Shown: in pieces, positions 5,832-10,683 of the stretch
Numbering within the stretch: the first letter of the stretch is position 1
How the letters are laid out: each line of letters starts with the position of its first letter
Assembly (NCBI GenBank): GCA_002320455.1
Contig: DCKU01000061.1
Coordinates: forward strand, 1-10,683
Source: Salinisphaera sp. UBA1666
GTDB taxonomy: Bacteria > Pseudomonadota > Gammaproteobacteria > Nevskiales > Salinisphaeraceae
Length of the DNA stretch: 10,683 bases
Direction: 5' to 3'
Notes under the pieces: generated by a model
Databases searched by the model: none
What the model was told of the DNA's origin: nothing
The model's input: the letters and a program-made list of their open reading frames with translations, nothing else
Program-made: the position numbers and the translations under genes

Positions 5832-8441
5832 ATGAGCCAAGCGCCCGAACGTCATTATCGAAGCGATTATCAGCTGCCGGCTTACCTGATCGACGATGTG
5901 TCGCTGAATTTCGATATTCAGGAAAACAACGTTGAAGTCACGGCCGAGATGGCCGTCAGGACTAACCCGGACGGGCCAGGCGGCCCCTGGCAGCTAGACG
6001 GCCGTGGACTCAGGCTGGTGCGTATCGCCATCGACGGGGCCGACCGGGGTGAAGACGGCTATCACCTAACGGATACCGGCCTGACGCTGGACGATCTGCC
6101 CGAAGCATTTACTTTGACTGTGGTCACCGAGATTGATCCGGAGACCAATCTGTCGCTGGAAGGCCTGTATCGCTCCGGCGCGATCTTGTGTACCCAGTGC
6201 GAGGCCACGGGATTTTCGCGTATCACGTACTGGCCGGACCGGCCCGACGTCATGGCGCGGTTTACCACCCGTGTCGAAGCCGACGCAGCGCGTTACCCGG
6301 TGCTGTTATCCAACGGCAACTGTATCGAATCCGGGCGTGCCCAGCCGGGTCGGCACTACGCGGTGTACGAGGACCCGTTTGCCAAGCCCTGTTATCTGTT
6401 CGCGCTCGTGGCCGGCGACCTGGGCGTCATCCGTGATCGTTACACCACGGCCAGCGGCCGGGAAGTGGCTTTGGCGGTGTTCACCGAGCACGGTAACGAA
6501 GCCCAGTGCTACCACGCCATGGATTCACTCAAGGCGGCCATGGCCTGGGATGAAGCAACCTACGGCCTGGAATACGACCTGGACCAGTTCTTCATCGTGG
6601 CCGTGGGCAGTTTCAACATGGGGGCCATGGAGAACAAGGGCCTGAACATCTTCAACACGGCCTGTGTCTTCGCTCACCAAGAGACCGCCACCGACGGTGA
6701 CTTTGCCCGCGTGCGTGACGTGGTGGCCCATGAGTATTTCCATAACTACACGGGCAACCGCGTGACGTGCCGCGACTGGTTTCAGCTGTCGCTCAAGGAG
6801 GGGTTGACGGTCTATCGGGAGCACCAGTTCGCGATTGACCACGGCTCGCCCGGAGTCACGCGCATCGAGCAGGTGCGCATGATCCGCGATATCCAGTTCC
6901 CCGAAGACGCCGGCCCCCGAGCGCATCCGGTACGCCCGGACTCGTATATCGAGATGAACAATTTCTACACCATCACGGTGTATGAAAAAGGCGCCGAGCT
7001 GATTCGCATGATGGCACAGATGGCCGGGGATGCTGCCTTCATCGCCGGCGTTCAACATTATCTGGCCAAGCACGACGGCCAGGCCGTCACCATCGAGGAT
7101 TTCGTGGTGGCCATCGAAGAAAGCGCCGGACTGGATCTGGGCCAGTTCCGGCACTGGTACAGCCAGGCCGGCACGCCGCGGGTACGCGTTGCTCAGCACT
7201 ATGCCGACAATCGCCTCACGTTGTCGCTGTCCCAACACACCCCGGCTACGCCGGGCCAGGCGGATAAACCTGTCTTCGATATACCGCTCGCGCTGGCCGT
7301 TGTCGATGCCGAGGGTTGCCCGCAGGTGGCACCGCAGCTTGTGCGCCTCAGCCAAACATCACAAGACATCGTCTTCGATGACATCCAGGCCCAGCCGGTG
7401 GTCTCGGCGCTGCGGGGCCTGAGCGCACCGGTGAAACTGGAACAAGACGCGAGCCCGGCCGATCTGGCCTGTCTCATGGCCTACGACAGCGACCCGGTCT
7501 CGCGCTGGGATGCGGCCCAGTCGCTGTATCTGGCGCATCTGAGCGTCTGCGTATCTGCCTTGCAGGCAGGCGAGTCGTGCCCAGGGCTTCCCGAGGGTGT
7601 TGCCGGGGGCATTGAACGATTGTTGAACGATTGGCCAGACGACCGTGCGCTTTTGGCTGAAATGCTGACTCTTCCCAGCACCACGCAGATCGGCGAGGCG
7701 TTCGAAGCCATCGACGTTATTCCCATCGAGGACGCACGCCGCACGGTCAAACACCAGATCGGCCACCGCTTTGCCGAAGCGCTGACAACACTCTGCGACG
7801 CCCACGCGCCGACCGGGGCCTATGCCTTTAGCCAGGCGGAAGCCGGCCGGCGCCGCGTATTTGCGCTCGCGCTGGATTACCTGGCCGAAATCGACGCGTC
7901 GGGCATCGAGGCGCGCTTGCAAGCGGTCTACGAGGCCGCCGACAACATGACCGATCGCATGGCCGCACTCAGCGCTCTACAGCATCGCCCGGGCACGGTG
8001 CGGGATGTGCTCCTGGCCGATTTCGCCGAGCGGTATGCTAACGAACCGCTGGTGATGGACAAGTGGCTGCGGCTTCAGGTGAGCGCGCCGGATATCGACG
8101 CGCTGGCCAAGACCCGCGAACTATTGGCGGATCCGCGTTTTGACTTCACCAACCCAAACCGGCTTCGGGCACTGCTTGGCGGATTGGTGCGCGGCAACGC
8201 TCGGGCCTTTCATCGTACCGACGGGGCAGGCTATGCCTTGCTGGTGGATGAAATTCTGCGTATTGACGGTTTCAATCCGCAGATGGCTGCCGCGCTGGCG
8301 GGGTTGATTGCGCCGTGGCGGCGCTATGCCGGTGGCTATGCGCAGGGCATGAAAGCCGGTCTCATGCGTCTGGATGCCGCTGATCTATCCGATAACACGC
8401 GTGAAATCGTGGCCAGCGGACTGGCCGACACCGCCGACTGA
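5832..8441 (+). CDS. pepN: Aminopeptidase N (M1 zinc metallopeptidase)
   Basis: Cytoplasmic zinc exopeptidase that removes N-terminal residues from peptides late in protein turnover. At 869 residues it is practically the length of E. coli PepN (870). The exopeptidase motif GAMEN is at 264-268 and the zinc site HEYFH at 300-304 (His300, His304, catalytic Glu301). The third zinc ligand is Glu323 in LSLKEGLTV, and the transition-state tyrosine is Tyr384 in FYTITVYEKGAE. The N-terminal beta domain begins directly with RSDYQLPAYLIDDVSLNFDI, as in the E. coli enzyme. The C-terminal helical domain ends with the usual N-P-N-R-x-R-x-L-x-G region (TNPNRLRALLGG). No signal peptide. The ATG at 5832 has no Shine-Dalgarno, but homology begins within a few residues of it. 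All key residues are intact. Confidence 0.97.
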   Translation: MSQAPERHYRSDYQLPAYLIDDVSLNFDIQENNVEVTAEMAVRTNPDGPGGPWQLDGRGLRLVRIAIDGADRGEDGYHLTDTGLTLDDLPEAFTLTVVTEIDPETNLSLEGLYRSGAILCTQCEATGFSRITYWPDRPDVMARFTTRVEADAARYPVLLSNGNCIESGRAQPGRHYAVYEDPFAKPCYLFALVAGDLGVIRDRYTTASGREVALAVFTEHGNEAQCYHAMDSLKAAMAWDEATYGLEYDLDQFFIVAVGSFNMGAMENKGLNIFNTACVFAHQETATDGDFARVRDVVAHEYFHNYTGNRVTCRDWFQLSLKEGLTVYREHQFAIDHGSPGVTRIEQVRMIRDIQFPEDAGPRAHPVRPDSYIEMNNFYTITVYEKGAELIRMMAQMAGDAAFIAGVQHYLAKHDGQAVTIEDFVVAIEESAGLDLGQFRHWYSQAGTPRVRVAQHYADNRLTLSLSQHTPATPGQADKPVFDIPLALAVVDAEGCPQVAPQLVRLSQTSQDIVFDDIQAQPVVSALRGLSAPVKLEQDASPADLACLMAYDSDPVSRWDAAQSLYLAHLSVCVSALQAGESCPGLPEGVAGGIERLLNDWPDDRALLAEMLTLPSTTQIGEAFEAIDVIPIEDARRTVKHQIGHRFAEALTTLCDAHAPTGAYAFSQAEAGRRRVFALALDYLAEIDASGIEARLQAVYEAADNMTDRMAALSALQHRPGTVRDVLLADFAERYANEPLVMDKWLRLQVSAPDIDALAKTRELLADPRFDFTNPNRLRALLGGLVRGNARAFHRTDGAGYALLVDEILRIDGFNPQMAAALAGLIAPWRRYAGGYAQGMKAGLMRLDAADLSDNTREIVASGLADTAD

Positions 8442-8443
8442 CA

Positions 8444-8476
8444 CTGTCATGTAAGCGTCATATAACTTTCATAAGG
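8444..8476 (+). promoter_or_regulatory. Pho box (three PhoB-binding units)
   Basis: Three 7-mers stand at exact 11-bp steps: CTGTCAT (8444-8450), GCGTCAT (8455-8461) and CTTTCAT (8466-8472), each followed by a 4-base spacer (gtaa, ataa, aagg). This is the known Pho box layout, a CTGTCAT-like unit plus four mostly AT bases. It begins two bases after the pepN stop codon and ends 34 bp before phoB, so PhoB almost certainly activates its own operon. I do not see a convincing -10 at the expected distance after the last unit. Confidence 0.88.
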
Positions 8477-8491
8477 TGGCGTCACGACTTG

Positions 8492-8507
8492 AACGGCACG
8501 AGCCGTT
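8492..8507 (+). promoter_or_regulatory. Hairpin directly before the phoB start codon
   Basis: aacggc (8492-8497) and gccgtt (8502-8507) form a perfect 6-bp stem with the 4-base loop acga, ending three bases before the ATG at 8511. The stretch where a Shine-Dalgarno would lie is inside this stem, and no purine-rich ribosome-binding sequence is present. It could limit translation of phoB or bind a regulator as a DNA palindrome. Confidence 0.45.
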
Positions 8508-8510
8508 GTC

Positions 8511-9206
8511 ATGCAAGATAAAAACGTTCTGATCGTTGAAGACGAAGCCCCGATTCGCGACATGATCCGGTTCGCGCTCGAGCGGGCGGATTTTTCCGTG
8601 ACCGAGGCCGAGGACGCCCAGTCGGCCCGGCTGGCCGTGGCCGATCAATTACCCGATCTGGTGCTGCTGGATTGGATGCTGCCGGGCATCAGCGGGGCCG
8701 AGCTCGCCCGCGAGTGGCGCCGTGACGAGCTCACACAGAGCATGGCCATCATCATGGTCACCGCGCGTGTGGACGAGGACGATCGGGTGCGCGGCCTCAA
8801 TCTCGGGGCAGACGATTACGTCACCAAGCCGTTTTCGTCCTCGGAGCTGGTCGCGCGCGTACGGGCAGTGCTGCGACGCAGCCTGCCCGGCGGCGAGGAC
8901 GAACGCCTAGAGCTCGACGGGCTGTCTCTGGACGCCGCCAGCCAGCGGGTCACCGCCGGCGAGGATGCCGTACGGCTCGGGCCAACGGAGTATCGTCTGC
9001 TTCGTTTTTTCATGAGCAACCCCGAGCGGGTCTACTCGCGCGAACAAATGCTGGACCGGGTCTGGGGCCAGAATGTTTACGTCGAAGAGCGTACGGTCGA
9101 CGTCCATATTCGGCGACTGCGTAAGGCACTCGCCCCGCACGGGTTCGACGGTTTCATCCAGACGGTTCGCGGTAGCGGGTATCGGTTTTCGAGCAAGTCG
9201 CTATAG
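8511..9206 (+). CDS. phoB: Phosphate regulon response regulator PhoB
   Basis: OmpR/PhoB-type transcription factor of 231 residues (E. coli PhoB has 229). The receiver domain (about 3-120) has the acidic pocket Glu10-Asp11, phosphorylation site Asp54 in LLDWMLPG, Thr84 and Lys106 in DDYVTKPF. The winged-helix DNA-binding domain (about 128-230) shows LGPTEYRLLRFFMSNPERVYSREQMLDRVWG, followed by VEERTVDVHIRRLRKAL and the terminal QTVRGSGYRFS. When phosphorylated by PhoR it binds Pho boxes and activates phosphate-starvation genes. The LLDWMLPG and receiver sequence, the PhoR neighbour and the upstream Pho box separate it from other OmpR-family regulators. The ATG has no Shine-Dalgarno and sits behind a hairpin. 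Confidence 0.96.
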   Translation: MQDKNVLIVEDEAPIRDMIRFALERADFSVTEAEDAQSARLAVADQLPDLVLLDWMLPGISGAELAREWRRDELTQSMAIIMVTARVDEDDRVRGLNLGADDYVTKPFSSSELVARVRAVLRRSLPGGEDERLELDGLSLDAASQRVTAGEDAVRLGPTEYRLLRFFMSNPERVYSREQMLDRVWGQNVYVEERTVDVHIRRLRKALAPHGFDGFIQTVRGSGYRFSSKSL

Positions 9207-9210
9207 TGCG

Positions 9211-9245
9211 CGGTGACGCCGGGCCCGGCCGTCGCCCGGGCACCG
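9211..9245 (+). promoter_or_regulatory. GC-rich intergenic hairpin between phoB and phoR
   Basis: Five bases after the phoB stop an imperfect stem forms. The outer arms are cggtg (9211-9215) and caccg (9241-9245). The inner arms are ccgggc (9219-9224) and gcccgg (9234-9239), with a 9-base loop. No T-run follows, so it is not a classical terminator. It lies within a 73-bp gap and could protect the phoB mRNA end or lower phoR expression. It overlaps an exact 12-bp palindrome, gccgggcccggc (9218-9229). Confidence 0.4.
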
Positions 9246-9279
9246 GTTGCCGGTTCGCCTCACGAAAAGGACATCACGC

Positions 9280-10617
9280 ATGATGAACGCGCCCGCCGGC
9301 GAAGTGCGCCGTATCTGGGGGCTTGCCTTAGTGCGCCTGACGCTCTGGATGCTGGCATGCGGCGTGGCCGGTTATCTGCTGGGGCAGACGGCCTGGGCAT
9401 TGCTTGCCGGTCTATCCATCTATACGGCTGGCCATCTCTTGTTTGCCTACCAGCTGCATCGGTGGTTGGCCAAACCGCGAATCGAGCCGCGCGAAGGCGT
9501 GGGTGTGTGGCAAGAGATCTACACCGAGCTCTATCGCCTCAAGCAGCGCAATCGACGGCGCAAGCGGCGTCTCAAGGACATCGTGGCCGAATTCCAGGCC
9601 TCGACCGAGGCCTTGCCAGACGGTGCGGTCGTCATCGACGGGCGTGGACGGATCGTATGGTTCAACCAGGCCGCGGCCGTCATGCTGGCGCTCCGGGCCG
9701 GCCAGGACAACGGCCAGCGGATCGTCAATCTGCTGCGCCACCCGCGTTTTGCCGAGTTCATGGCCGCAGCCGCCGTCGACGGCACTATGGGCGAACTGGA
9801 AATCCCAGCGCCGGCCAACGAAGAGCACACCGTGCTGCTGCGTATCGTGCCTTACGGTGACGGCCAGCGGCTGCTCGTCGCGCGCGACGTGAGCGACCAA
9901 AAGCGCCTGGAATCCACCCGCCGCGATTTCGTGGCCAACGCCTCACATGAGCTGCGCACGCCGCTGACGGTGCTGCGCGGCTATCTCGAAATCATGCACG
10001 AAGAAGCCGGCCAGGGCGGAGCGCTCGACAGCTGGCAGCGTCCGATCGGGGAGATGAGCGCCCAGTCGCAGCGGATGGGCCGCATCATCGACAGCTTGCT
10101 ACGCCTGGCGCGGCTGGAATCCGAAGGCCTGCAGCAACGCCAGGAGTCCGTCGACGTGCCGGCGATGATCCAAAACGTGGTTGATGATTTGCGGCGTCAC
10201 GACGGCCGCGCGCACGACATCGTCGTCGATGCACAGGCGGGGCTGTATTTGTACGGGCGCGCCAGCGAGCTCGAGAGCATCGTGTCCAACCTGGCCGCCA
10301 ACGCGGCTCGTTATTCGCCGGCTGGCACTACTATCGAGATCCGTTGGCAGGCCGAGGCTGACGGGGCCGTACTGGCCGTCACCGACTACGGCCCCGGAAT
10401 CGAGGCGGAGCATATACCGCGGCTGACCGAACGTTTCTACCGCGTAGACGCAGGCCGCAAGGCCTCCGACGGCGGGACCGGGCTGGGCCTGGCGATCGTC
10501 AAGCACAGCCTCGAGCACCACGAAGGCGAGCTGGTCGTAGACAGCACACCAGGCCGCGGCTCGACGTTCACCGCGCGCTTCCCGTATCGACGTCTGATAT
10601 TCGACGACGCAGCGTAA
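9280..10617 (+). CDS. phoR: Phosphate regulon sensor histidine kinase PhoR
   Basis: Inner-membrane histidine kinase of 445 residues (E. coli PhoR has 431) that phosphorylates PhoB when phosphate is scarce. Two N-terminal helices (about 12-34 and 38-58) are joined by almost no periplasmic loop, as in E. coli PhoR, so it does not sense phosphate outside directly. A basic linker (RNRRRKRRLKD) leads to a PAS domain (about 103-195). The H-box is ASHELRTPL with His223. The N-box has Asn341 in LAANAARYSP, the G1 box is DYGPGI (369-374), the F-box is ERFYRVD, and the G2 box is GGTGLGLAI (from 398). The ATG at 9280 is preceded by aagga (9267-9271). A second ATG follows at once. The protein is complete, and its stop codon abuts the right-hand repeat copy. 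Confidence 0.96.
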   Translation: MMNAPAGEVRRIWGLALVRLTLWMLACGVAGYLLGQTAWALLAGLSIYTAGHLLFAYQLHRWLAKPRIEPREGVGVWQEIYTELYRLKQRNRRRKRRLKDIVAEFQASTEALPDGAVVIDGRGRIVWFNQAAAVMLALRAGQDNGQRIVNLLRHPRFAEFMAAAAVDGTMGELEIPAPANEEHTVLLRIVPYGDGQRLLVARDVSDQKRLESTRRDFVANASHELRTPLTVLRGYLEIMHEEAGQGGALDSWQRPIGEMSAQSQRMGRIIDSLLRLARLESEGLQQRQESVDVPAMIQNVVDDLRRHDGRAHDIVVDAQAGLYLYGRASELESIVSNLAANAARYSPAGTTIEIRWQAEADGAVLAVTDYGPGIEAEHIPRLTERFYRVDAGRKASDGGTGLGLAIVKHSLEHHEGELVVDSTPGRGSTFTARFPYRRLIFDDAA

Positions 10618-10683
10618 GGGGCTGTTGCCGTTTCGTACGAGCCCGCGCCAAGCGCTCCTTAAAAATTGACTAGGGGCGGCAAG
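10617..10683 (+). repeat. Right copy of the dispersed repeat, cut by the window edge
   Basis: Bases 10617-10656 match the reverse complement of 90-129 at 35 of 40 positions and begin at the last base of the phoR stop codon. Both copies then share gcggcaag (10676-10683; minus strand 84-77 on the left). Between the matched blocks the right copy has 19 AT-rich bases (10657-10675) where the left has five (gtttt). Whether it continues into a hairpin like 1-97 lies outside the window. No intrinsic terminator for phoR is visible otherwise. Confidence 0.75.

Noticed and set aside
6525..7355. 276-residue minus-strand open frame inside pepN
   Set aside because: It is antisense to the zinc-binding core of pepN and is explained as a shadow of that strongly conserved sequence.
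9213..9860. 215-residue plus-strand open frame starting just after phoB
   Set aside because: It overlaps phoR in another frame, begins in the phoB-phoR hairpin without a ribosome-binding site, and has no membrane or domain signal, whereas the phoR frame is unambiguous.

Overview
The window is a stretch of ordinary chromosome from a GC-rich gammaproteobacterium. The evidence is a PyrD of the membrane-associated class 2 type, a DusA and PepN close in length and motifs to the E. coli proteins, a PhoB/PhoR pair behind a textbook Pho box, and a long FabH-family synthase of the pseudomonad/Acinetobacter kind. A halophilic or marine lineage such as Salinisphaera would fit, but that is a guess from style. 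I see no phage, IS, CRISPR, tRNA or rRNA, and no clear candidate for a new multi-gene system.

Layout, left to right. A 97-nt hairpin repeat (1-97) forms the 3' end of dusA (minus strand, tRNA dihydrouridine synthase). dusA diverges from pyrD (plus strand, dihydroorotate dehydrogenase). pyrD runs tail to tail into a small alpha/beta hydrolase gene (minus), and the two coding ends overlap by 27 bp. From 2843 onward everything is on the plus strand: a 92-residue membrane protein, a membrane-anchored alpha/beta hydrolase overlapping it by one base, a 373-residue ketoacyl synthase III, pepN (M1 aminopeptidase), then phoB and phoR. The window ends in a second copy of part of the left-hand repeat, in inverted orientation.

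How the genes relate. dusA, pyrD and pepN are housekeeping genes (tRNA modification, pyrimidine synthesis, peptide turnover) and share no obvious pathway. phoB and phoR form the phosphate-starvation two-component system. The Pho box before phoB indicates autoregulation. The 92-residue protein and its coupled hydrolase look like a two-gene unit at the inner membrane, and the ketoacyl synthase after them suggests, weakly, a lipid-related role.

The parts most worth a second look are non-coding: the outward-facing repeat copies at the two ends of the block, one of which encodes the last 20 residues of DusA; a probable leaderless dusA promoter; a 5' hairpin before pyrD; and hairpins before phoB and between phoB and phoR. 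The intergenic gaps are all short (under 100 bp), so no stretch above 300 bases lacks a gene.
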